Origin: Odobenus rosmarus divergens
Taxonomy: Eukaryota; Chordata; Mammalia; Carnivora; Odobenidae
DNA length: 64,000 nt
Direction of reading: 5' to 3'
NCBI RefSeq assembly: GCF_000321225.1
Contig: NW_004451011.1
Span: 795,174 to 859,173 of the forward strand
Of the stretch, positions 53,120 to 63,890 are shown one piece after another (the stretch's first letter is position 1; the number at the start of each line of letters is the position of its first letter). Made by a program: the position numbers and the translations under genes. The notes beneath the pieces were generated by a model that did no database searches, was not told where the DNA came from, and saw nothing but the letters and a program-made list of their open reading frames with translations.

Positions 53120-53470
53120 TGTAGTTGAAGGCAAAAACTATTCTTTGAGATTAATTAATTGCTTAATGGGCCAGGGCTCTGCTGGGACCCCAAGTTGTAC
53201 TTGTAATGCATGAAATGGTCTCTGTGAGCATTTGACGTCTCAGCTTTGCTAATTCGGATTGGTTTTACACACCTGTGGGGTTTATCGTATTTCCACGGAA
53301 GTCTTTTAATTTTAGTCTTCAAATTTTAATTTGATTAGGTGCACTTGGCAAATTACCTTTAGATTTTCAGTTCAGCTGCAAAATATTTGGCATTTTACAT
53401 TCTTGGGCTGTTCTGCTGCTAGTTAGGAATGTGGTGATTAACTTGCAGGGTGGGATCAAAGCATTGCTTC
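53120..53470. promoter_or_regulatory. Repeat-free AT-rich segment, candidate conserved element
   Basis: No repeat recognised. Many homeodomain-type cores (TTAATTAATTGCTTAATG, TTTGCTAATTC, TGATTAGG, GATTAACTT) and an E-box CAGCTG lie within about 350 bp. Function is an inference only. Confidence 0.3.
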
Positions 53471-53570
53471 GCTTTCCTGTCATATTTTATCTTCTAGAGA
53501 GAAGAGAATGGTGGTAAAAATAGAGCAGAAACCTCTAATTAAATATATGTCTTTCAAAATAGAACTGTCA

Positions 53571-53698
53571 GGGGAGCCTGGTGGGCTCAGTCGGTGGAGC
53601 CTGAGACTCTTGATCTTGGGGCCGTGAGTTCAAGCCCCATGTTGGGTAGAGACCTTACTTAAAAAACATAATAAATAAATAAAAATTAAAAACAAAAT
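53571..53698 (+). repeat. Short SINEC type, sense
   Basis: GGGGAGCCTGGTGGGCTCAG head, GTTCAAGCCCCATGTTGGGT and A-rich tail with AATAAATAAATAA. Confidence 0.9.
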
Positions 53699-54032
53699 TA
53701 AGTTGTCAAAGTGTGTTAAGTTGGAGTGGGCTATAAAAATCTTTGCATGCTGATTGGGAAGGCCTTGTAAGGTAGTGATATGCCTTGCTTGGAGAACTGC
53801 ATTTAGCATGAGTTCAGGGACAAAGAGCTTCTTGTGTTTTGGCCCCTTTTCTGTTGTGACACAGCTCCTTTGAGCACCATGTTGGGACAAGAATGTACGC
53901 TTCCAGTCTTTGGGGTGGCTAAGTGCAGTGTTGCTCATTAAACTTGAGGACTAAATTGATATGTGTTAATCACATTCAGGGATATGGGGGGAAATTATTT
54001 CAAACTGACTATTTTGGGAAAACCCCACAAGT

Positions 54033-54047
54033 CTTTGTTATGCAAAT
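54033..54047 (+). promoter_or_regulatory. SOX-OCT composite motif
   Basis: CTTTGTTATGCAAAT is an exact match to the composite SOX2-POU5F1 consensus (also usable by SOX2 with neural POU3 factors). Enhancer activity is an inference. Confidence 0.5.
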
Positions 54048-54307
54048 GTTGAAATTCTGAATTTTCTTCGCAAATCTTAAACGTAATAAGAGAGCAATTT
54101 GTATGTTTGGCATGCCTGTTCGCTTCTTAAATGGTTGTCTGTTAAAGTCAAATTCAGTTTGTATTTCTTGAACACCTATCATGTGATGCTAGAAGAAGTT
54201 CAAGAATATGGTGAAAGAGAATTTTGTTTTTGAGAGGCTGACCTAACTGCGGCTGGTAATGAGCCGGCTGGACTAATGTGGTAGCTTTATGCAGTTGCAT
54301 GGATTTG

Positions 54308-54320
54308 CCAGCAGAGGGCG
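54308..54320 (+). promoter_or_regulatory. CTCF core motif, forward
   Basis: CCAGCAGAGGGCG matches the CTCF core (CCASYAGRKGGCR); only a final C is replaced by A. It lies 261 bp after the SOX-OCT motif. Confidence 0.5.
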
Positions 54321-55114
54321 AGGGACAAAAGTCCCTTGCTGGCGAGGACACAAATGCTGGGTAACAGGTATGAATTCTACCACCTACACCATGTGTGGGC
54401 AGTGGAGACCCCCACGAATTGGAGCGGGGCTCTGGATTTCAAAGGACCAGCTTGCACTCGTTGCTAGCTGTTGGTTGCCTTGTATGAAGACAGCCCCATT
54501 TTTGGTCAGATGTGCTTTTTCAAGAGAAGAAAGTATTCCAGATTTCTCTGTGAAATTTTCTGATTGAAAAATAGTTCTTAATTTCTTTTAAAGCATCATT
54601 CAGACAAAAAAAGACATGTTTGTGGGTTGAATTTGCCCTGTGGTCTGCCAAGACCTATAGAATCCTAGGATTATAAATGGCCCAGACTTACCGCCTCTTC
54701 TTAGAAAAGGAAATTATCCTGGTCTTTCTTTATAAGGGAGGAGAGTGGCATATAGAAAACAAAGGTAGGGTTGCTTTAATATTTCAGGGGAAAGTCATGC
54801 AGTCTTGAATCCTGCGGGGATTAAAATTTCAAGATGATGATAAACTTTTGTTTTGGAATCCTGACATGGGAGTTATTAGTCAAGAATTCTCCTTCAACAT
54901 ATTCCTTTTTGAGTATTCATCAGTATTTATACTTAGCAATATTTCCAGTAGGCCTCCTGTTGTGGGGATGACCACACACTCTAGGTTTGTGGGATTGTTT
55001 GTCTTTCACATATTCTGTCTGGTTTCCCCCGACTGCACATGTGTCATTGTGGTTTCTTGACTCCCGACTCGGGAAGCGTGGTGACCGTCCGGCTGGTGCC
55101 CCAGTGTGGACCCT

Positions 55115-55410
55115 CAACTCCTGCTGCACCTGCCTCCCCACAGGTCTGTCCACATTTACTTTGGTCTCCCTCCAGACGGTTCTTTGTTCTCGCTTTCTGC
55201 GCAGCAACTCAAATTTGGTCACATTTTTCCTGCTTCTGTGTTCCTTCTTACTCCTGAAACCCTTGAGTGGCTTCTTACTGCTCATTAGGTTAAAGTGAAA
55301 ACTCTCCATAGCCTGGCTCATGCCTGCTCCCCCGATTGATCTTAACCGTGTCCTCTGCTCTGCCCTCCAGCCACCTGGCCACGTATTTACCACATTTTCT
55401 TCCTCTCACA
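55115..55410 (-). repeat. L2-like LINE fragment, antisense
   Basis: CCCTTGAGTGGCTTCTTACT, TTAGGTTAAAGTGAAAACTC, CATAGCCTGGCTCATGCCTG, TGCCCTCCAGCCACCTGGCC. The open frames on both strands here (e.g. 54920-55393 -) are within the repeat and are not genes. Confidence 0.65.
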
Positions 55411-55530
55411 GCTTTGGAACAAAACTGTTTTAAACCCCAAAATAGAGCTTTAGTTAGAGTTGAAACCACAAGCTGTAAGCTCTGCGGCACACAATGAGAA
55501 ATGCTGAGTAAAGGGGATATTGACACAAGT

Positions 55531-55683
55531 TTTTAAAAAAATTTTATTTATTAGAGCGAGTGTGAGCACTAGTGGGGGGAGGGGCAGAGGAAGAAGCAGA
55601 ATCCCCGCTGAGCAGGGAGCGTGATGCAAGCACGGCTTGATCCCAGAACCCTGAGATCATGACCTGAGCCACCCACGCGCCCC
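55531..55683 (-). repeat. SINEC, antisense, with internal deletion
   Basis: Normal body, but GACCTGAGCC jumps directly to ACCCACGCGCCCC; the usual ~28-bp GAAGGCAGACGCTTAAC... part of the tRNA head is missing. Near-TSD ACACAAGT flanks. Confidence 0.92.
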
Positions 55684-56124
55684 AACACAAGTATTTTTGA
55701 ATTTGGGTTATTCTTTATCCTTTATTTAGAGACATAAAGGAAAAGATAGAGGATAATAACACTGGGAAACATAAAATTTGAGTGAAATCTCTATTGATCA
55801 TCTTTTCAGCATAAAGGTAAATTTCTAAGTGTTCACTTAAAAAGGGCAAAGAACTTTTCTGTAATACTCAGTGGTTGGCTTAAGGAGTTATCTTCTGAGG
55901 ATTGTGGATTTGTATCTTGGAAACTATTTGAATTTGTAAGGAAAACAGCATTTGTTAACACGTTTGTAGAAGAATATTGATCACTAAATTTGTGATATTA
56001 ACCAAAGACCAGGAGTTAACTAATCTTCCTATAATTAACCCAAACAATACATTTAAAAATAAAAACAAACATTATTTTGAATCTTAGATCCACTCTTCTG
56101 CTCCCAGTGGTTTAGATCAGCTCC

Positions 56125-56300
56125 TGATAATACTTTCTGTGGTGATGGGAATGTTCTCCTTTTGTAGTGCCCAATACGAAATGGGCTAGTGCAATTAAGG
56201 AACTGAATACTTAGTTGTAATTTTTAATTAAACTTAATTATATTATTTAATTAAACTTTTTAATTTTAACTAGACTAGCCACATGTGTGTATTGGCTACT
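56125..56300 (+). repeat. Ancient dispersed repeat, copy 2
   Basis: ATACTTTCTGTGGTGATGGG, GGAACTGAATACTTAGTTGT, ACTAGCCACATGTGTG-like end (TAGACTAGCCACATGTGTGT). See 49115-49275. Confidence 0.55.
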
Positions 56301-56604
56301 GCTATGGTCTGAATGTTTGTGTCTCCCCCTTCCCCCAACTCATGTTGAAATCCTAACTCCCAAGGTGATGGTATTAGGGGGTGGGGCCTTGGGGAGAAGG
56401 TGATTAGGTCATGAGGGTGGAGCCCTCCTGAACGTGATTATTCCCGTTACAATGAGAAGAAGTCTATGACGGGGAAGAGAGCCCTCATCTGACCATGTTG
56501 GTGCCCTGATAATGGCCTGCAATGTCTAGAACTGTGAGAAATCAATTTCTGTTTACAAGCTTCCCAGTCTGTGGTATTTTGTTATAACAGCCTGAACAGA
56601 TGAA
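56297..56604 (+). repeat. MaLR (MST/MLT-like) LTR, sense
   Basis: TGCTATGGTCTGAATGTTTG, GTTGAAATCCTAACTCCCAA, GGTGATTAGGTCATGAGGGT, TAGAACTGTGAGAAATCAAT, GGTATTTTGTTATAACAGCC in order. Solo LTR with no internal viral genes. Confidence 0.85.
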
Positions 56605-56714
56605 TATAGTTACCAGCTGAAGATGACTTGGTGGTTAAGAAAGTGCCAGGAGGACTTTATTTTTGCAAGTAAAAATACATGGGTGATTCTAATAGATGAA
56701 TTTGGAAGTCCTAT

Positions 56715-56880
56715 GTGAACAAGCTGTTCTGTCGTTGGGCCTGTGAATCCCCACTGCCGGGAATATTCTTCCCCCTTCTTGCCCAAGCTAACTTGTCCTC
56801 AGTCTTCAGATCTTTGTTCAAGCATTGCTTCTTCTGGGAAACTTGGCCTGATTTTTCTTGGGAGACCCAGTCTCCTCTTA
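56715..56880 (-). repeat. L2-like fragment, antisense
   Basis: GGGAATATTCTTCCCCCTTC, CAGATCTTTGTTCAAGCATT, TTGGCCTGATTTTTCTTGGG match antisense L2 wording. Confidence 0.6.
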
Positions 56881-58028
56881 ACAACACCAGCCTTTCTACT
56901 TCACTGGAGGAAGCGTGTGTTGGGAAGCATGGTGGAGATGCAAAGGAAGATGAATCACACCAGACAGGAGGCAGTTACTTTGTGTGACTGTGCCGAACCA
57001 GGAGATGGGTATAGATGCAGGGAGGTTTTCCATTTGCAGTGTCAGGTGGGGGAGTGGCTGGCTAGCACTGTTTTTCTGATAGGGACCGCTGAGTAACAGG
57101 GGGACTGAAGGTGGAAGATGTGAGACTTGGGACGCGTGAAGATGTGGTCCTTCTGAGACAGTAGAATTGCTGGAGCTGGTCCAATGCCTAGTTGAGATTG
57201 GGGATGCTGATTTATTAGGATTCCGGTCTGCTCGGGCAAGGCTTTCCAGGTGTGCATGTAGAGGACGTTGATGGTTGGCTCTTCAGGCTTGGGGTTTTGC
57301 CAAATCTGGAACAAAAGAGGTCAGACATGTTGAAATCAGGAAAAATTGCTCTTCATTTCTGCTCTGTTGTTGAGACATCTGGGGCTTCTTGCTGATTTTG
57401 CTAATACATAATCTGAACTTGGTGAATGTGAGTTGACTGGATGTGAAATCTTAGTGACATACTCCGTTTGCTTCCCTTATTTCTGTCGGTTGGGGTGTGG
57501 GGGTCCACAAGAGCAGCAGAATATGTAGGTCACGCTTTCTTCCCAGGCCCTTGGCTAACTCAGGATGGAATCGTAGGGCATCGCTCTTACTGCACAGGAG
57601 AAGTCCGACATGACATCATCTTTGTGACATCCATACGCCTCCCTCTGACTTAGAAATAGTGGTGGTAAAAGACAAAACGCTTCTGAGAGGGCAAGTGAAT
57701 GAACCTAACTCTCACCTTCTGGGACCTAATGATTAGTGACGACAAAGCCCTGCAAATATCTCAGCTGGGATTCCTATTTGTCTGGAAGGAACCAGGCTCG
57801 TTGCCTGCTGGGGGTTTCTGGCGGTCAGTCCGCAGGTGCAGTGTGTGAGGGGCTACGCAGCTGACAGTGAGGGTGAGAGTCCCCTGCGGAGGCGGTTGCT
57901 GAAACAGCCCAGCCCTTCTGTGGCTGCGGCGGGGTAGCTTGCTGAGAAGCAGCTCCAGAGCACCTGAGGCCCTGAGCCCTGCCAGGTGCTGCTTCCTCAG
58001 GCTCTGCCTCGTTCCCTCATTTCATTTC

Positions 58029-58211
58029 TTTTTTAAGGTTTTAATTATCCATTTGAGAGAGAGCGAGCAAGCACGAGCAGGGGGAGGAGCAGAGAGAGAA
58101 GTAGGCTCCCCGCTGAGCAGGGAGCCCGATGTGGGGCTCGATCCCAGGACCCTGGGACCATGACCTGAGCCGAAGGCAGAGTCTTAACCGGCTGAGCCAC
58201 CCAGGCGCCCC
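58029..58211 (-). repeat. SINEC, antisense
   Basis: Poly-T/AAGGTTTTAATTATCCATTT start, GAGCCACCCAGGCGCCCC end. Flanked by CCTCATTT-like TSD. Confidence 0.94.
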
Positions 58212-58439
58212 TCATTTTCATTTAACATGGATGCTGCCCTTTTATTTTAAATCATTTCTCAGATGTACAGATACATGAATGCTAAAAAAAAAAACAAAAA
58301 AAAAAACGAAATGGGAAAGAGCTGGATTTTCCTTGGCCTTCTCTGTGACTGCAGCCTTGCCCTCCTTTCCCCAGAGATGATAACTGAAAGTGTCTCTGCA
58401 GACTGTTGGATTTGGCTTCTGTATTGCTGAGGATTTAGA

Positions 58440-58720
58440 TTTGGCTGCCTATGATAGGGAAACTCAAATACAAATAGCCTAAGTAAGTTAGAAGTTTCTT
58501 TGTCACATAAGTAAAGGCTGGGTGGAGGCGGTCCAGGCTCGCAGGTGTCATCAGGGATCCAGGCACCTGTCGGCTAGCCTCTGTCCATTTTCTCCATCCT
58601 CAGGGTCACCTCCTGGGCCAATATGGTGGCAAGAGCATTATTCATTCCACGTCCAAGGCTGGACGGGGAAGGAAGGAAGGAGGTCTTACTTGCACTTATT
58701 TCTGAATACGGCTCATTGAC
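58440..58720 (-). repeat. Ancient dispersed repeat (unassigned)
   Basis: GGCTGCCTATGATAGGGAAA, AGTTAGAAGTTTCTTTGTCA, TGTCATCAGGGATCCAGGCA, CATCCTCAGGGTCACCTCCT are recognised as a dispersed repeat; family uncertain. Confidence 0.5.
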
Positions 58721-58939
58721 CAGAATTTAGTCATTAGGCTATACTTATTTGCAAGAGATCCTGGGAACTGTAGTCTTTTAGGCAAATTCATTGCTGCAAT
58801 AAATAAAGTCACGATTCTGCTATGAAAAAACAGCGGAGAAGGCAACTGGCAATTCTGTCATGCAAACGTGTGTGTATAAAAGTTAAGTCGCATTATTTTT
58901 ATTGATCATTATCACACATAGAATTTTTCATCTTTTTTT

Positions 58940-59145
58940 TTTTTAGTACGTTTTAGAGATATTCGCATGTTAGGACACACAATTTTGTATTTTGTTCGTG
59001 GTTGCATAGTGTTCCACATTGCCAAAATACTGTGATTGGTTGAGCTATTTCTCCAGGGGAAATCACTTAGGTTATCTTCAGCTTTTCACTATTAGTAGTA
59101 TGGCCATGAACACCCTTGGATATTTCTTGTGCACACTTGGGTGTT
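58940..59145 (-). repeat. L1-type fragment, antisense
   Basis: GTTGCATAGTGTTCCACATT, GGTTATCTTCAGCTTTTCAC, ATGGCCATGAACACCCTTGG. It continues after the next LTR with TTGAGAAGTGAAATTGCTGA (59520), so the LTR probably inserted into it. Confidence 0.6.
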
Positions 59146-59146
59146 T

Positions 59147-59505
59147 TCTTAGTCTTTTCAGGCTGCTGTAACAAAATACCACAGTCTGGGTGGCTTACAA
59201 ATGAAAGGGACTTATTCCTCCCATTTCTGGAGGCTGGAAGCGCAGGATCTGGTGCCAGCACGGTCTGCCTCTGGTGAGGGCCCTCTTCTGGCGCTGCAGG
59301 CTGCTGACAGCTTGCTGGCTCCTCACGTGGCAGGTGGAGCTAGGGAGCTCCGTGAGGTCTCTTGTTTCTGAGGGCTCTACCTCAATGACCTAACCATGGA
59401 TGACCTCCCGAAGTCCCCACAACCTAACACCATCACAGTGGGTGGGAGGATTCCAACATGCGATTTTGGGGAGGACTTAAATATTCACACGGTATCAGGT
59501 GTCTT
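59147..59505 (-). repeat. MaLR (MST/MLT-like) LTR, antisense
   Basis: GGCTGCTGTAACAAAATACC, CAGTCTGGGTGGCTTACAAA, TTTCTGGAGGCTGGAAGCGC, GGTGAGGGCCCTCTTCTGGC. Opposite orientation to the LTR at 56297-56604. Solo LTR. Confidence 0.85.
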
Positions 59506-59909
59506 CGGAAGGAAGAGAGTTTGAGAAGTGAAATTGCTGAGTCAAATTTGACGCACATTCACAGTATCAGCTAAGGCCGACTTTGCCTCTGAGCTGGTTG
59601 TCCTATTGGATACCTCCTCCATCTGTGGGTGAGAGTTCTGGCTCACTTTGCCTACACTGGATGTTACATTACTGGAAAGTTTGGGGTCCCTCATATTGGC
59701 CTCAAAGAAATGCCTGTTGAGATTAAAGAGTTTGCCAGGAGATCTATAAATTAGTTTTTATCTACAACTCCAAACTTCTTGTCTATTAAGTAATTTTACC
59801 ACTAACTTCGCTTCTAGTTTGGAAGGCAGCTCTTTCCTACACAGCTACATCTGCATCATCGGGGCAACGGGATTTGTGTGAATCAGAGAAGAACTCTGTG
59901 TACTGAGGG

Positions 59910-60180
59910 CCTATTAGTACCAGCTGACACTTACTGAGCATTTCCTATATGCTTGACATGCTCATGTCCAAAGATCTTACATGTTATCATTGACCAAAGA
60001 TCTTACGTGTTATCATTGGCCTTCTTGGTGGATAGGGACCGTCCTCCCCACTTCCAAAGATGGGGAAACCAATACATCAAGGCGGGGAAGTAAATTGGCC
60101 AGGGTTTCCCAGGAAGAAATGGCAGCATTGGGATTCCAACCAGGCTGGCTAAGATTTCTTACGCAACCTGAAATGCTACA
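59910..60180 (+). repeat. MIR SINE with internal 26-bp tandem duplication
   Basis: AGCTGACACTTACTGAGCAT, GGGGAAACCAATACATCAAG, GGCCAGGGTTTCCCAGGAAG order. The unit CCAAAGATCTTACRTGTTAT... repeats at 59968-59993 and 59994-60019. Confidence 0.75.
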
Positions 60181-60649
60181 CATGCCTGTGGCCATTTAAT
60201 ATTTTACACACCACCATTTTGAGTCTCTCCATATGCACAACTCTCTGATAATGAGAGCTGTGGATGTTGTGAGTAGGGAGAGGGACAGAGGAGTGAATGG
60301 GAGGGTTAAGGGTCGTGCAGACAGCCCAGTCATTGCCTTCAGGGCCAGCTGCTAGTGGGGACGAGAGTGTAGGACTCAGCTAGTACTCGCTGTCACACCT
60401 TCTGTCAGTATTGACCTTGTATCGTGTAGCCAACGCTGTGTGCTAGGGGAGTTCCTGGGGCGGTGAGGACCCCTTTGCATGGGAGGAGGTAGGTCGTGGC
60501 AATTTCTGGAGAACCTGTGTTGAAGCCATTGTATGCAAGAGCCTCCTACCCCCTCTCCTTCCTGCTGCTTTTGTCTCACACACATGGAGTGGCCTTTCAA
60601 AAATCGAATCATACAGTGTCATTATACTCTGATGACACTTGTCTTCTTG

Positions 60650-61000
60650 CTGGAGTATGCCAGATGTTCTCATTTTAAGATCTTTACATTTGCTTTCTCT
60701 GGAATGCCCTTCCTGGAGATCTTCTCAAGGCAGGCTGTGGGCTCCTTGCACGGAGGTGTTTCCCCCAGGTCCTGGTATCCTAGTGATAGCCATGCAGCCG
60801 CTCTCCCCCTGACCGCCTCTCCTCCCTTGAGGGTCCTCACCTACAAGTCCTCATGCTTCACCAGCGTGTCTGGCCCATGAGGACAGCTGTGTATGAACAG
60901 CTCCACACAGAGCCCTTGTTCACATTCGCATCCCTTCCTGGAACAGTCTGACACAGTGAAAGGTGGTTGTATGAATGATGGATGCAGAGGCTCAAGCAGA
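60650..61000 (-). repeat. L2-like fragment, antisense
   Basis: TTTGCTTTCTCTGGAATGCC, CTTCCTGGAGATCTTCTCAA, CTGGAACAGTCTGACACAGT, GGTTGTATGAATGATGGATG match the antisense L2 order. Confidence 0.65.
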
Positions 61001-61064
61001 TCAGGGTGTAGTTTATTTGCAACTTGGTTCCTTGGAATCAGTGTAGGGGGAAATGATTCTCCAA

Positions 61065-61230
61065 TAAGCAACTACTATGTGGCAGATAAATACGCTATTT
61101 GACCTATATGATCTCAGGTGAAGCTCACCATAATCCCGTGAGGAGCCTGTTGGTTCCCTCGGGCATGTGGGGAAGCTGAGGTAATGGGCATAGTTAGGAC
61201 TAGAGCTGGCCCTCCCAAGCTCATGCCCTT
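61065..61230 (+). repeat. MIR SINE, sense
   Basis: AGCAACTACTATGTGGCAGA, TAATCCCGTGAGGAGCCTGT, TGGGGAAGCTGAGGTAATGG, GGACTAGAGCTGGCCCTCCC. Confidence 0.75.
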
Positions 61231-61559
61231 CTCACTGCTTGAGAACTCAAGATTTCTAGTGGGTTTCTACCTCTTTGACACTGTCCAGTTGGGTTCCTTA
61301 AAGATTCCTGAGCAAGTAGTGCCTTCAATAAAAAATAAGGGTGGAGGGTGTCAGAACCAAGTTCCTTTGAGAAACATTGGCACAACTTTATCCTACTTTC
61401 AGCAAAAAGCAATTACTCTCTTCTCCCTCGTGTTTGGATCCTAGTCAATCAGCTATTTTTACCTTTAAAGTAGATGCAAGCAAAGCAGTCCTCTGTTTTC
61501 TTGGTATCTTTAGGGTGGGTGGCACAGCATCTGCCTGCTAAGTTCCCAGTCTGCCCTAT

Positions 61560-61800
61560 TTTGCCACTAAATAAATTTTGTTAGACTGGCCTGGCTTGGC
61601 AGGAGATTACACGTTATGTCGGTGTATTTAAAAAGTGGGTAATTCATTTGTTAAATGAATACGGCAATTATTAATTTCAATTTATTCTGTTTATTGGGAA
61701 CAGCTGTTCATTAACATTTATTTAACTGCTAATTTTAGAGCCAGACTAATTACCTCAAACACAGCACTGTGGTATTCTGTATGGAGAAGCACGTCTAACT
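61560..61800. promoter_or_regulatory. Repeat-free AT-rich segment, candidate conserved element
   Basis: Dense homeodomain-like cores (GGTAATTC, AATTATTAATTTC, CATTAAC, GCTAATTTT, GACTAATTACC) around an E-box (AACAGCTGTT at about 61702-61711). No repeat recognised. Function is an inference. Confidence 0.3.
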
Positions 61801-62272
61801 GCCCTGCCTGCCAGAAGACAGAATTAGTGAGCTCCCCAGGCTGCTGTTCTGCAGGTGACCAGGTGGGGGCTCTCCTCAGTTGGAGTTCGGACTGCATGCC
61901 TCAAATCTGTCCTCAGGTGGGAAAAGCCACCAGATACTCTCAAGCCACGGTGGCAAATTGTCCCTAGTGGCCAGGCAGTGGGTTGGGGGAAAGAAATGGG
62001 AAGGTCTAGGAACTCACACAGCATCATTGTCTATATTTGTTACTATACTTTTGATTGAACTAGAAGAAATCTTTCTTAGTAGTAAAAAAGACAAGCATGG
62101 CGATAAATGGACCTCGACTGTCAGTTTGAAATTCCAGGTGACAGTGGGTCTGGTGGGAGTTGTAGCAAATGTTGGAGCTGGGGCAGGGGTTTGGCAGCTG
62201 CTTTCTAGAGGAGCCAGTTGGGAATGTGGGCCCTAAATGGTCAGCTCTTCCAATTTTTCAAGAGCAACTGGA

Positions 62273-62480
62273 GGGGCACCTGGGTGGCTCAGTCGTTAAG
62301 CATCTGCCTTCAGTTCAGGTCATGGTCCCAGGGTCTTGGGATCGAGCCCTGCATCGGGCTCCCTGCTCCGCGGGAAGCCTGCTTCTCCTTCTCCCACTCC
62401 CCCTGCTTGTGTTCCCTCTCTCGCTGTCTCTCTCTCTCTGTCAAATGAATATATAAAATCTTAAAAAAAAAAAAAAAAAG
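62273..62480 (+). repeat. SINEC, sense, A17 tail
   Basis: GGGGCACCTGGGTGGCTCAG head, B box GATCGAGCCCTGC, CT-rich body, tail with TATAAAATC then an A17-18 run. TSD GCAACTGG at about 62264-62271 and 62481-62488. Confidence 0.95.
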
Positions 62481-63589
62481 GCAACTGGGTATACAGATTT
62501 TTATGTGAAATCTCCCAAAGTTTAGATGTTAGCTCAAATGTTAAAGGAGTACATAGTATATAATAAAAGAATATGTCATCATGGAACACTACATAAAAAA
62601 TAAATAAATAGAAAAAAATATGTCTATGGCTTGAGGCCTAGCCGTTTGTAGCTTTGGATGAACGGTTTGCCAAGATCTGTTTTCTCTGCAGGTAATACTC
62701 AGGTGGCTGGTGAATAGACTTGACTTCTGAGGATAAATCTAATTTATTTGGTTTTCAATCATTTGGTCTCACTACAAATCTTCATCTGAAGCAAAATTGT
62801 TAACCTGTGCCTTATTATCCTTGTTTGTGAAGTGAAAGAGTTGGGTTTTATTTTATTTTTTTGAGGTCTAAATGAAATTTTCATGATCTCCAACTTAAAA
62901 CTATGTAAGAAACATGGAATTTATAGCAGTCTTTAAAATAGTAAAATAATTTTCATGTAGGAGCCATTTTGCTTTGGATCTTTTTTTTTTTGGTCTCTTT
63001 TATAGGCAAATCCTCTTGGCCCCAGTCAAGAGGACCTCAGCTACAGTGTGTATGAGGATTACTCAAGGTCCTTGTAAAAATGCAGGTGCCCAGCCCCCTG
63101 GAATTCTGACTATGTACTTTTGGCATCTGGTGGTAGGCACGCCCAGTGGTTCTGAGGCAGAGGGTCCCTGGAGCAAGCTTTGAGAATCTTGTGTTTTGGC
63201 ACTTGGTTTCTATCACCTTCTCTGTCCCCATCCTCCTCCCTCATGTGGATGAGGGAGCTAAAATCCACATTCTCCTGTCACTCTGGCCGTTCGGATTCTT
63301 GATGGAATTTAGGTCCTGGCCAGCGGATGACCTTGAGAATTTGAAGGTAGTAGGGAGGCAAAGACCATTTTTTTGTTTGCCCTGAGATTTTTGTGCTGCC
63401 AATAAATGTGAATGTTGGTAGCAGCTGGACTCCGTGATCACTGTTTATTCTTTACTTTTGTTGTCTGGCTTCAGCTGTGGTGGTAGCCATGGAAACAGCT
63501 ACAGCTTGGTAGCTCCCTGGCAATCATAGTTCCTGCTCTCTGGATGGTGGCTGTGATAGCTGATCATCTTCAAGGCAGCACCTGTTTGA

Positions 63590-63890
63590 GTCAGTCTAAG
63601 TGAGGTTCTGCTGGGTCACAAACAACCTCAAAATCTTAAGTGGTTTATCATAACAAAAGTTTATTTCTTGTTTATGCTCTCTGCCCCACATGGATTGGCG
63701 AGGGGCTGTGCTTTGTGTCTCCTCACTCTAATCTTGAGACAGATGAAGTAGCCATCAACTCAGTCTTTGCTGGGTGCTATGGCAGAGGGCTGAAGCAGGG
63801 TGGAGGGATGTTGTCCTGGCAATCAACTGCTCTGACCTGGAAGCAATGCACGTCTCTTACTCTAAGAAATAAGTGATCAGAGCTAGTCAC
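63590..63890 (-). repeat. Ancient LTR-like dispersed repeat, antisense
   Basis: ACAAACAACCTCAAAATCTT, AAAAGTTTATTTCTTGTTTA, GCTATGGCAGAGGGCTGAAG, ATCAACTGCTCTGACCTGGA. A recognised mammalian repeat; family not certain. Confidence 0.55.

Noticed and set aside
54920..55393. 157-codon open frame on the - strand
   Set aside because: It overlaps an L2-like fragment and has no recognisable protein features.
60301..60370. Possible further CTCF site (CCAGCTGCTAGTGGGGA)
   Set aside because: Several core positions mismatch (T for A and G for C), clearly weaker than the three reported sites.
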